Source: Phil1 sp964546125 (lineage in GTDB: Bacteria; Bacillota; Clostridia; Christensenellales; CAG-138). Taken from it: a stretch of DNA of 26,701 bases. The translations under genes and the position numbers were made by a program. How positions within the stretch are numbered: the first letter of the stretch is position 1; each line of letters opens with the position of its first letter. Shown in pieces: positions 8,753-15,552 of the stretch. The notes below the pieces were generated by a model, which searched no databases, was not told where the DNA came from, and saw nothing but the letters and a program-made list of their open reading frames with translations. The stretch lies in contig CAZJIS010000025.1 of NCBI GenBank assembly GCA_964546125.1, positions 1 to 26,701 on the forward strand, written 5' to 3'.

Positions 8753-9514
8753 TTATGAGAGCGTTTCGAACAAAACTTTAACGAAGAAGATCGTCAGCAC
8801 CGCGATCATCAGCGGCTTGACGGACTTTGCCCCGCCCCGCTCGAAAAACCGCGCGCCGACGTAATTGCCCGCCATGCCGAAAAAACCTGCCGTGAGGCCG
8901 AGAAGCAGCAAAACGTTCCCGCTCCAAAGGAACACCGCAAGGGCGGAAACATTCGTTGAAAGATTGATGACCTTGGCGATGCCGTTGGCTTCGCTCAGCT
9001 TCATGTGCGCAAGCGCCGTGAGCAAAAGCAACAAAAAGGTGCCCGTGCCCGGGCCGTAAAACCCATCGTACACGCCGATTATCAAGGCGACCGCCATGCT
9101 AAGAAGCAACGTCTTTCCAAACGGATAAGGCTCCCGCTCCGCCTGGAGCGGCTTTTTAAGCAACACATACGCGCCCGTGAGCGGCAAGATTACGAGCATC
9201 ACGATGCGAAACGCGTCCTCGTTGATGAGCAGCGACAGCCGCGCCCCCATGTTAGAGCCGATAAGCGCCATAACGGCACAGGCGAGCGCCTGCTTCCAGG
9301 GAATGTAGCCGTTGCGCGCGTAGCGAACGGTCGTAAGCGTCGTTCCCATGGCGGAGCTTAGCTTATTGGTGCCGATCGCAAAGTGCACGGGCAGCCCCGA
9401 GATCAAATAGGCCGGCAGCGAGATCAGCCCCCCACCCCCGGCCACCGCATCTACAAGGCCGCCGAGAAACACCAACGGACACACGATGAGATAGCGCAGC
9501 GCCGTTTCGTTCAT
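8753..9514 (-). CDS. TauE/SafE family anion permease
   Basis: 253 residues, normal for the family, with about eight membrane segments. The family signature VFLGGLVDAVAGGGGLISLPA is at about residues 16-36, followed by GTNKLSSAMGT. The second half repeats the pattern with YDGFYGPGTGTFLLL (about 149-163), as expected for the inverted-repeat architecture. Characterised members export sulfite, sulfoacetate or other small organosulfur or carboxylate anions; the substrate here is unknown. The start is ATG at 9514, although the ribosome site is weak (a run of G about 9 bases upstream). It stands between the Trp importer and the OFA carrier, so a role in exporting an acid from the same pathway is possible but unproven. 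Confidence 0.88.
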   Translation of the reverse strand: MNETALRYLIVCPLVFLGGLVDAVAGGGGLISLPAYLISGLPVHFAIGTNKLSSAMGTTLTTVRYARNGYIPWKQALACAVMALIGSNMGARLSLLINEDAFRIVMLVILPLTGAYVLLKKPLQAEREPYPFGKTLLLSMAVALIIGVYDGFYGPGTGTFLLLLLTALAHMKLSEANGIAKVINLSTNVSALAVFLWSGNVLLLLGLTAGFFGMAGNYVGARFFERGGAKSVKPLMIAVLTIFFVKVLFETLS

Positions 9515-9652
9515 GAGGCGCGCCCCCCGGTCCTTTCACATGTGCGCCCGTTTGCAGCGCGCTCTTTGGCGTTGATCCTGCGCATGCCTGCCTCCCCCAT
9601 CGCTTTCCGTCGGCGCGGAAATTGGATTCCCCTCGAATCGACATACTTCAAT

Positions 9653-9680
9653 ATCATAACATTTTAGCTAAATTTCGCAA
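9653..9680 (-). promoter_or_regulatory. Promoter of the TauE/SafE gene
   Basis: Minus strand: TTGCGA (9675-9680), 16-base spacer, TATGAT (9653-9658), in a locally AT-rich stretch. The leader would be about 130 bases long. Confidence 0.5.
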
Positions 9681-9740
9681 GGCTTTTCGCAAACCGCAAA
9701 TAAGGGCGCGATCGTTTGCTGAACGTCCGGCGCCGTCATA

Positions 9741-9772
9741 GCAAAGAACCGGGCATGCGCCCGGTTCTTTGC
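9741..9772 (-). terminator. Strong hairpin ending the Trp importer operon
   Basis: A perfect 14-bp stem (9741-9754 with 9759-9772) with a 4-base loop. The CGGTTCTTTGC side gives a T-rich 3' arm in both directions. It lies 13 bases after the stop codon of the ATPase gene. There is no long T-run beyond the stem, so termination is likely but not certain. Confidence 0.65.
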
Positions 9773-9785
9773 ATGAGCCGCTTCC

Positions 9786-10580
9786 CTAGTTGCCGCACTC
9801 GATCGAAATTTCGTTGAACACTTTGAGAAGGTCGTCGATCGCGTAGTTTTTCTTATGTTCTCCTGCCGCGTCGATTACGGTGTGCCCGGCGTGCATCATC
9901 ACGATGCGGTTGCCGTACTCCACCGCATAGCGCAGGTTATGCGTGACCATGATGGCCGTGAGTTTCTTCTCACGCACCACTTTTTCGGTGAGAAACATCA
10001 CGTTCTCGGAGGATTTCGGGTCGAGGGCCGCCGTGTGTTCATCGAGCACCAAAAGATCGATGGGCGTCATCGTGGCAATGAGCAGCGCAAGCGCCTGCCT
10101 CTGCCCGCCCGAGAGAGCCCCTACGGGCAGCTCGAGCTTATCTTCAAGCCCGAGGTGGAGAAGTGCAAGCTGGGCGCGGTATGCGTCAAGCCGCCTTTTG
10201 TTCACCCCGCGCCCGAGGCCAAAGGCCTTTCCCTTATGATCGGCAAGAGAGATGTTCTCGAGGATCGTCAGCGACGGGCAGGTTCCCCGCATGGGGTCCT
10301 GAAACACCCGGCCGATGTGCGCGGAGCGCCTGTGTTCGGGCATTTTGGTGATGTCCTTTCCGTGCAGGTACACCGCGCCCGCGTCCGGCGCGACACCGCC
10401 GCAGATCAGGTTCAAAAGCGTCGTTTTGCCCGAGCCGTTGGAGCCGACCACCGAAACAAACTGCCCCTGCCCGATTTCAAAAGAAAAATCGCGAAAAAGT
10501 TCCGTTTCGCTCACGGTGCGCGGGTTGAACGCCTTGTCGATATGCGCAAGGCGCACCAAAGCCGCATTGTTCTCAGGCAT
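9786..10580 (-). CDS. ABC transporter ATP-binding protein, TrpXYZ-type importer
   Basis: 264 residues. It is the cytoplasmic ATPase of a tryptophan-type importer. Walker A is GSNGSGKT at 46-53, the signature LSGGQRQ follows GALS, and Walker B reads LLVLDEHTAALDP. The DEHT (not DEPT) after Walker B is something I associate with the ATPase partners of PF04392-type binding proteins. ATG at 10580 overlaps the permease stop by 8 bases and has AAGGGGGG eight bases upstream, so the two are translationally coupled. Together with the permease and lipoprotein it forms a complete importer under the Trp T-box at 12574-12858. Confidence 0.92.
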   Translation of the reverse strand: MPENNAALVRLAHIDKAFNPRTVSETELFRDFSFEIGQGQFVSVVGSNGSGKTTLLNLICGGVAPDAGAVYLHGKDITKMPEHRRSAHIGRVFQDPMRGTCPSLTILENISLADHKGKAFGLGRGVNKRRLDAYRAQLALLHLGLEDKLELPVGALSGGQRQALALLIATMTPIDLLVLDEHTAALDPKSSENVMFLTEKVVREKKLTAIMVTHNLRYAVEYGNRIVMMHAGHTVIDAAGEHKKNYAIDDLLKVFNEISIECGN

Positions 10581-11472
10581 GCGCTTTGCCCCCCTTGTTC
10601 TTTTTAAGCCGCTGGGAAAGGAGCGCCGCGGTCAGGAGCAGCGCCATCAAAAGTTTTAAGTAGTGGCTCGGCAGCCCAAGGAGCAGCGCCACCTGCAAGC
10701 AAGCCTTATAGAGGATCGCGCCGAAAACCGCCATGGTCGTCGCCCGAAGGAACCCGAAGCGGCGGAAGATGCTCGTGCCGATGATGACGGCCGCAAGCGC
10801 CATCACGACCATGCCCTTGCCGGCATTCACATCGGCATTCTCCCCCACCTGGGCGAGCACCGCGCCGGAGAGCGCCGCACAGCCGTTGCCGATTGCAAGG
10901 CCGAGGATTTTGATCGAGCCGGGGTCTTTAGCAAGGCTCACAGCATACTGCCCGTTGTCCCCCGCCGCGCGGAGCAAGAGGCCGCGCCGGGTGCTGAGGA
11001 ACCAATCGAGCACGAATTTCACCGCGAGCGCAAGCACGAATACGAGGATCACATGGCGGTGCGCATAAAGCCCCGCGGGCAAGAGGTTCACCGGAAAGCT
11101 GTTGAAGATCGTGGGCTTGTTGAAAAACTGCAAAATGGCCGATTGTCCGGTGATAATGAGGTTGATCGACCACATCGCCGTCATCACCAAAATGCCGGAA
11201 AGAAGGTCAGTGATATGAAGTTTCACATGTAAAAGCCCTGTCAGGCAGCCCGCCGCCGCGCCCGCGAGGAACGCGGCAAGGCAGGCAAGCCATGGGTTCA
11301 CACCGGCGGCGATAAGCGCCGCCGCCACGCACGCGCCGAGCGGGAACGTGCCATCCACCGAAAGATCGGGAAAATCAAGGATCTTATAGGTAATGAAAAC
11401 GCCCATGGCCATGATGCTGTAAATCATGCCCTCGCGAAGCACAATTTCAGCCTGAGTCAGAAAAAGGGTCAT
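10573..11472 (-). CDS. ABC transporter permease, TrpXYZ-type importer
   Basis: 299 residues of the branched-chain-type permease family (BPD_transp_2, LivH-like), with about eight membrane segments. It starts MTLFLTQAEIVLREGMIYSIMAMGVFITYKIL, a start typical of partners of PF04392 binding proteins. GNGCAALSGAVLAQ in the second half is the conserved cytoplasmic loop that contacts the ATPase. ATG at 11472 follows AAAAAGGAG by eight bases. It stands 45 bases after the binding-protein gene and overlaps the ATPase gene, so it is the middle gene of the operon. Specificity for tryptophan rests on the upstream T-box, not on residues visible here. Confidence 0.92.
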   Translation of the reverse strand: MTLFLTQAEIVLREGMIYSIMAMGVFITYKILDFPDLSVDGTFPLGACVAAALIAAGVNPWLACLAAFLAGAAAGCLTGLLHVKLHITDLLSGILVMTAMWSINLIITGQSAILQFFNKPTIFNSFPVNLLPAGLYAHRHVILVFVLALAVKFVLDWFLSTRRGLLLRAAGDNGQYAVSLAKDPGSIKILGLAIGNGCAALSGAVLAQVGENADVNAGKGMVVMALAAVIIGTSIFRRFGFLRATTMAVFGAILYKACLQVALLLGLPSHYLKLLMALLLTAALLSQRLKKNKGGKAHA

Positions 11473-11517
11473 AGCGCTTGCTCCTTTTTAAAACGGGAGG
11501 CTATCGGCCCGCGCCCG

Positions 11518-12510
11518 TCAGTCAAGATTTTTGGCGTGCGCATAGGCTGCGGGCAAAGAGATGCCGAACTTTGCCATGTTTTCCGCCGAATACACGGGTT
11601 CCGAGTCGGCGACGACGCTCACGGCCGTGGTTTTCACATCCGCCCCGCCAAGGATGCGCGCGGCGATCTCCCCGGTGGTGACGCCCAGCGCCACATAATC
11701 GAGCGATTCGGAGGCGACGCAGCCGTTTTTCACTTGCTCCTCCTCCGAGCCGAACACCGGGATGCCCGCGGCATCCGTCGCGTTGAGCAGCACGCCCAAT
11801 TGGTTGACCACGTTGTTATCGGTGAAGTTGTTGATGCAATCTACCCCCTTGGCGATCAGCGCCGCGGCGCCCGAGGCGACCTCGGAAGCATCGGTGATGC
11901 CCATCGGCACGATGGTGAAACCATATTTGGGCGCAAGCTCTTCAAAAACGCGAAGGTGCGTGAGGGAATTGGGCTCGCTGGTCGTGTACAGCACGCCGAT
12001 CCTCTCCGCCTCCGGCAAGAACGCGCGGATGAGCTTCATCTGCCCCTCTAAATTGAGGCTGTCGCTCGTACCTGTAGCGCCTGTTCCCGGCGCATCCAAA
12101 CTCTGCGCGAGCCCCGCGGCCACAGGGTCGGACACGGCCGAGAACACCACGGGGATACCTGCCTCCTTGGCGGCGGCGTAGGCGCTCATCGCAGACGGCG
12201 TTGCGATGGCGACGATGAGGTCATACCCCGCGCCCACGAAGTTGCCGGCGATGAGGTTGTTGGTTTCGGTTTCGCCGTTGCCGTTTTTGTAGTCGATCGA
12301 GATATTCTCTCCATCGACATACCCTGCCTGCGCAAGGCCTTCTACGATGCCAGCGTAGCAGTTGTCGAGCGAGGGGTGCGGCGCATATTGCAGGATGCCC
12401 ACTTTGAGCGTTTTTTCGCCGCCCTGCCCGCCCGAACAGGCGGCGAGGGACGCGAGCATAACAAGGGACAGCACAAGGGTCAGGGCTTTTTTTACGGTGT
12501 TCTTGTTCAT
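11518..12510 (-). CDS. ABC substrate-binding lipoprotein (PF04392, TrpX-like)
   Basis: 330 residues from ATG at 12510 with GGAGG eight bases upstream. The open frame continues back to 12663, but that stretch is the T-box terminator region and is not translated. The N-terminus is a lipoprotein signal: MNKNTVKKA, a hydrophobic core, then the lipobox LAAC with Cys25 as the lipidated residue. The mature part begins LKVGILQYAPHPSLDNCYAG, then has NGNGETETNNLIAGNFV and later VFSAVSDPVAAGL, all as in PF04392 'ABC transporter substrate binding' proteins. It is held outside the membrane and delivers ligand to the permease. The Trp specifier in the leader argues for tryptophan; tyrosine or a related compound cannot be excluded from the protein alone. 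Confidence 0.92.
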   Translation of the reverse strand: MNKNTVKKALTLVLSLVMLASLAACSGGQGGEKTLKVGILQYAPHPSLDNCYAGIVEGLAQAGYVDGENISIDYKNGNGETETNNLIAGNFVGAGYDLIVAIATPSAMSAYAAAKEAGIPVVFSAVSDPVAAGLAQSLDAPGTGATGTSDSLNLEGQMKLIRAFLPEAERIGVLYTTSEPNSLTHLRVFEELAPKYGFTIVPMGITDASEVASGAAALIAKGVDCINNFTDNNVVNQLGVLLNATDAAGIPVFGSEEEQVKNGCVASESLDYVALGVTTGEIAARILGGADVKTTAVSVVADSEPVYSAENMAKFGISLPAAYAHAKNLD

Positions 12511-12573
12511 TGTTTTTTCCTCCAAATTGATGATTCGGGAGGCAGATGGTCCAAATCCGTGCCAGGGATCCGG

Positions 12574-12858
12574 AAATAAAAAAGGCTTTCGTCCCACACT
12601 ATGGGACAAAAGCACAGCTTCTGCGATACCACCCAAATTGACGTCGTCGACGTCCACTCGCATTACGCACCATCATGCGTACCCCGATGGATAACGGGTG
12701 GGAACCCGTCGGCATCTACTGGGAACTGCTTCCGTTCAAGCCGCCCTCAAAAGTCCATTCAACGGCTGCCTCCTGCCCCACTCACAGCACCGGGGGCTCT
12801 CTTGGAGTCGGCGTGGCCGTCTACTCGTCTTCGTCACAGGTTTTTCGCGATTTACTTG
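12574..12858 (-). ncRNA. Tryptophan-specific T-box riboswitch leader
   Basis: All parts can be seen on the minus strand. Stem I starts with GACGAAGACGAGTAGACGG (about 12818-12836). Its distal AGAGAG and GGTGCTGTGAG elements lie at about 12782-12803. The specifier loop reads GAA-TGG-AC, with the codon TGG at 12755-12757. Further hairpins follow (ACGGGT/ACCCGT at 12694-12709 and TACGCA/TGCGTA at 12664-12681). The T-box GGGTGGTATCGCAG is at 12621-12634. The competing terminator is 12585-12596 with 12602-12613, followed by CCTTTTTTATTT. When tRNA-Trp is uncharged, its NCCA end should bind the T-box bulge and prevent termination, switching on the importer genes. The rest of the 567-base gap 12511-13077 holds the promoters described separately. 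Confidence 0.93.
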
Positions 12859-12865
12859 TTTATAT

Positions 12866-12894
12866 ATTATTGCATGCCGCACCGATCTTGTCAA
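12866..12894 (-). promoter_or_regulatory. Promoter of the T-box/Trp importer operon
   Basis: Minus strand: perfect -35 TTGACA (12889-12894), 17-base spacer, -10 AATAAT (12866-12871). Transcription would start near 12858, just ahead of T-box stem I. Confidence 0.75.
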
Positions 12895-12960
12895 TCCTGT
12901 TTGCCGGCCGCGGGCGTAAAGAATTTTGCTCTAATCCGCCGCTTGCGCAGTCCGCTTTTA

Positions 12961-12989
12961 TTGACAGATTCGCACGAAAATGTTATGCT
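12961..12989 (+). promoter_or_regulatory. Promoter of the [FeFe] hydrogenase gene
   Basis: Perfect -35 TTGACA (12961-12966), 17-base spacer, -10 TATGCT (12984-12989). The leader would be about 80 bases and contains a hairpin-forming repeat (AAGCGCGA with TCGCGTTT) and CCGG-TCAG-GCCGG. The -35 box lies 66 bases from that of the divergent Trp importer promoter. Confidence 0.7.
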
Positions 12990-12997
12990 TTTCACAA
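12980..12997. promoter_or_regulatory. Rex-like operator candidate over the hydrogenase -10 box
   Basis: ATGTTAT-GCTT-TTCACAA matches the Rex pattern TTGTTAA-N4-TTAACAA at 11 of 14 arm positions, and its right arm matches TTCACAA of the other common Rex form exactly. It covers the -10 box, the right place for repression by Rex, the NADH/NAD-sensing repressor that often controls hydrogenase genes in Clostridia. This is inference from the motif. Confidence 0.4.
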
Positions 12998-13077
12998 GCG
13001 CGAGCATGTTCGCGTTTATTGTTGTGCGTCATCCGGTCAGGCCGGAAATCACACCAGACCAGAAAGGATTCCAAACC

Positions 13078-14811
13078 ATGGTATCAATGAAAATCGACGG
13101 CAGGTCAGTTCAGGTCGAGTCGGGCGCAACCGTGCTCGAGGCGTGCATCGCGCAGGGCATTCGCATTCCCACGCTGTGCAACCTCAAGGACATCAATAAC
13201 ATCGGCGCCTGCCGCATGTGCCTTGTGGAAGAAGTGAAAACGGGCAAGCTTCAGGCTTCCTGCGTGCTGCCTGTGAGCGAGGGCCTTGAGATCAAGACCA
13301 ACTCTCCCAAGGTGCTCGAGGCGCGCCGTTCCGTGCTCGAGTTGATCCTCTCCGATCATGACCGTTCCTGCCTTACCTGTAAGCGCAACCAGAACTGCGA
13401 GCTCCAGGCCCTTTCGAGCGAGCTTGGCGTTGACGAGATCGAATTCGATGGCGAGCGCATCATCAAGTCCATCGATGAGCTCTCTCCGAGCGTCGTGCGC
13501 GATAACAATAAGTGCATCCTTTGCCGCCGCTGCGTGGCCGCGTGCTCGAGCGTGCAGCACGTTTACGCCATCGGCATGCAGAACCGCGGCTTCAAAACGC
13601 AGATCGGCTCCGAGTTCGAAAAGAGCCTCGGCGAAATCGCCTGCATCAACTGCGGCCAGTGCATTGCCGCCTGCCCCACGGCGGCGCTCACCGAAAAGGA
13701 TTCCACCGCCGAAGTGTGGGAAGCCCTTGCCGACCCGAAAAAGTTCGTGGTCTTCCAGACCGCGCCCTCGATCCGCGTCGCCATCGGCGAAGAGTTCGGC
13801 CTCCCTATCGGCACCCGCTGCACGGGCAAGATGGTTTCGGCCATTCGCCGCCTCGGTGCGGACCGCGTGTTCGACGTGGACTTTGCCGCCGACCTCACCA
13901 TTATGGAAGAAGGCACGGAGCTTCTGCACCGCATAAAAGAGGGCGGCGTGCTGCCCATGATCACCTCCTGCAGCCCGGGCTGGGTGAAGTTCTGCGAGCA
14001 TTTTTATCCTGACTTCATCCCCAACCTCTCCTCCTGCAAGAGCCCGAACCAGATGCAGGGTGCAATGACCAAAACCTATTTCGCCGAGAAGCACGGCATC
14101 GACCCGAAGGATATGTTCATCGTTTCGGTCATGCCCTGCACAGCGAAAAAATTTGAGATTAACCGCCCCGAATTCGGGCGTGACAGCTACCGCGACGTGG
14201 ATGCCAACCTCACCACGCGCGAACTTGCCAAGATGATCCACAAAGCCGGCATCGACTTCGTGCACCTGCCCGACGAGGAGTTTGACGATGTGCTGGGCGA
14301 ATCCTCCGGCGCGGCGGTCATCTTCGGCGTGACCGGCGGCGTGATGGAAGCGGCGCTGCGCACCGTGGCGGACATCCTCACGGGCGAGGATCTCGCGGGC
14401 GTTGAATATTGCGACGTGCGCGGCCTTGAAGGCATTAAAGAAGCGACGGTCAGCGTCGCCGGCATGGATATCAAGGTTGCCATCGCCCACGGCACGGGCA
14501 ATGCCGCAAAGCTGCTCGACGCGATCCGCAGCGGCGAGAAGACCTACCACTTCATTGAGGTTATGGGCTGCCCCGGCGGCTGCGTGACCGGCGGCGGCCA
14601 GCCCATTGTAAATGCCCGCACGCGTTACTTCGTAGACCCGCGCGTGGCGCGCGCCGCCGCGACCTATGATGAAGATGAAGCCAAGGTCATCCGCAAGAGC
14701 CACCAGAACCCCGCGATCAAAAAGATCTATGCGGAATATCTGGGCGAGCCGGGCGGCCACAAATCGCACGAGCTGCTCCACACCCACTATGTGGACCGGA
14801 GCGCGAAATAA
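13078..14811 (+). CDS. hydA: [FeFe] hydrogenase, ferredoxin-type, M3 architecture
   Basis: 577 residues, close to C. pasteurianum CpI (574). It makes H2 from protons with electrons from reduced ferredoxin, or the reverse, in the cytoplasm. ATG at 13078 follows AAAGGA by nine bases; the frame stays open back to 12601 but that crosses the T-box and promoters. Domains in order: [2Fe-2S] (Cys34, 45, 48, 62), the His-Cys3 cluster (His94, Cys98, 101, 107), two [4Fe-4S] motifs (Cys146, 149, 152, 156 and 189, 192, 195, 199), then the H-cluster domain. L1 reads TSCSPGW (296-302), L2 MPCTAKKFE (352-360), L3 EVMGCPGGCVTGGGQP. L1 and L3 depart from the textbook TSCCPxW and ExMACxxGC, so it may belong to a divergent clade such as group B. 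No HydB/HydC-like diaphorase or maturase gene is adjacent. Confidence 0.95.
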   Translation: MVSMKIDGRSVQVESGATVLEACIAQGIRIPTLCNLKDINNIGACRMCLVEEVKTGKLQASCVLPVSEGLEIKTNSPKVLEARRSVLELILSDHDRSCLTCKRNQNCELQALSSELGVDEIEFDGERIIKSIDELSPSVVRDNNKCILCRRCVAACSSVQHVYAIGMQNRGFKTQIGSEFEKSLGEIACINCGQCIAACPTAALTEKDSTAEVWEALADPKKFVVFQTAPSIRVAIGEEFGLPIGTRCTGKMVSAIRRLGADRVFDVDFAADLTIMEEGTELLHRIKEGGVLPMITSCSPGWVKFCEHFYPDFIPNLSSCKSPNQMQGAMTKTYFAEKHGIDPKDMFIVSVMPCTAKKFEINRPEFGRDSYRDVDANLTTRELAKMIHKAGIDFVHLPDEEFDDVLGESSGAAVIFGVTGGVMEAALRTVADILTGEDLAGVEYCDVRGLEGIKEATVSVAGMDIKVAIAHGTGNAAKLLDAIRSGEKTYHFIEVMGCPGGCVTGGGQPIVNARTRYFVDPRVARAAATYDEDEAKVIRKSHQNPAIKKIYAEYLGEPGGHKSHELLHTHYVDRSAK

Positions 14812-14833
14812 CAGGCTTCCACCGATATTCACA

Positions 14834-14873
14834 AAACGGTTCCCGCTTTTCCGGCGGGAACCGTTTGTTTATA
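14834..14873 (+). terminator. Intrinsic terminator of hydA
   Basis: A 13-bp perfect stem (14834-14846 with 14854-14866), a 7-base loop, then TTTGTTTAT. It begins 22 bases after the hydA stop codon. Confidence 0.85.
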
Positions 14874-15076
14874 AAGGCCGCCCCCGAGGAAGCAATACCC
14901 GGCGAGCAAACAGTCATATTCTTCGGTGAGCACTTGGCCACGGTTCAATGGTTCAATTTCTTCTCCTCAACGATACGGCGTTCCTTCTGCGAATATGTGT
15001 TCCCTCTTCCTTTCTTCGGGCCGGCACGGTATACTGAACCGGTAGAAAAAGATAATAAGCAAACCCGGAGGTCAGC

Positions 15077-15421
15077 ATGGCTAGCTTATCGATGACGGGC
15101 AAGGGCAGCGCGGCGCAAATTGCCTCTATGCTTATGAATGAAATTCCCAACAGCGGCATGAGCTGCGAGCTGGTGGACAGCGTGCGGCGCACGGTCGGCG
15201 GCTCGAGCCTTTATGTGATGGTGTTTGAAAAATACTACTGGCGCGCCTCAAACCGCGCAAGTCTCACCGTGGTCATCAGCGGCGCGGACGACGACACCGT
15301 GTTTGTGGACGCCATCGGCTCCGGCGGCGGACAGGGACCGATTTTCAAAATGTCCTGGGGCGCAGAGGACGATTTCGTCGGCACGGTGGCGCATATCCTA
15401 CAGCCGCGCGGCTTTCGCTAA
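15077..15421 (+). CDS. Small DUF6054-like protein, unknown function
   Basis: 114 residues, soluble, without a signal peptide or membrane segment. ATG at 15077 has a strong GGAGG six bases upstream, and a TATACT -10-like box stands at 15031-15036 with a poor -35. The middle (SLYVMVFEKYYWRASNRASLTVVISG) and the end (DAIGSGGGQGPIFKMSWGAEDDF) resemble, from memory, small Clostridia proteins grouped as DUF6054. Alternating hydrophobic residues suggest a compact beta-rich fold. It stands alone between the hydA terminator and a convergent regulator, so context gives no clue to its job. The 200 bases upstream hold no other gene. Confidence 0.7.
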   Translation: MASLSMTGKGSAAQIASMLMNEIPNSGMSCELVDSVRRTVGGSSLYVMVFEKYYWRASNRASLTVVISGADDDTVFVDAIGSGGGQGPIFKMSWGAEDDFVGTVAHILQPRGFR

Positions 15422-15513
15422 AGGCGGCAGCGCCCCGCAGCATCAAAGAGCGGGCGGCCGCATGGAAGAAGAAAGCGCGGACGAATGAATTTACCTAGTC
15501 GTGGGAGATACCA

Positions 15514-15539
15514 GGGGCCTTTGCAAAAGCGGAGGCCCC
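15514..15539. terminator. Shared hairpin between convergent genes
   Basis: GGGGCCT (15514-15520) pairs with AGGCCCC (15533-15539) around a 12-base loop. It lies 13 bases after the stop of the minus-strand regulator and about 90 after that of the DUF6054-like gene. It has no T-run, so it is only a possible bidirectional terminator. Confidence 0.45.
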
Positions 15540-15552
15540 GTGCTGTTCTATC

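Noticed and set aside
12511..12663. Upstream extension of the Trp-binding lipoprotein gene
   Set aside because: It covers the T-box and terminator. The true start at 12510 is followed at once by a lipoprotein signal and preceded by GGAGG.
12601..13077. N-terminal extension of hydA in the same frame
   Set aside because: The stretch crosses the T-box leader and both divergent promoters. ATG at 13078 has a ribosome site and gives the normal family start.
13105..14832. 575-codon open frame antisense to hydA
   Set aside because: It is the shadow of a GC-rich, codon-biased gene on the other strand. Its product is a low-complexity Ala/Arg/His/Gly-rich sequence with no domain, and hydA is unmistakable.
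14942..14957. Tandem GGTTCAAT GGTTCAAT resembling a T-loop or attachment site
   Set aside because: No cloverleaf around it and no integrase nearby; two 8-bp copies can arise by chance.
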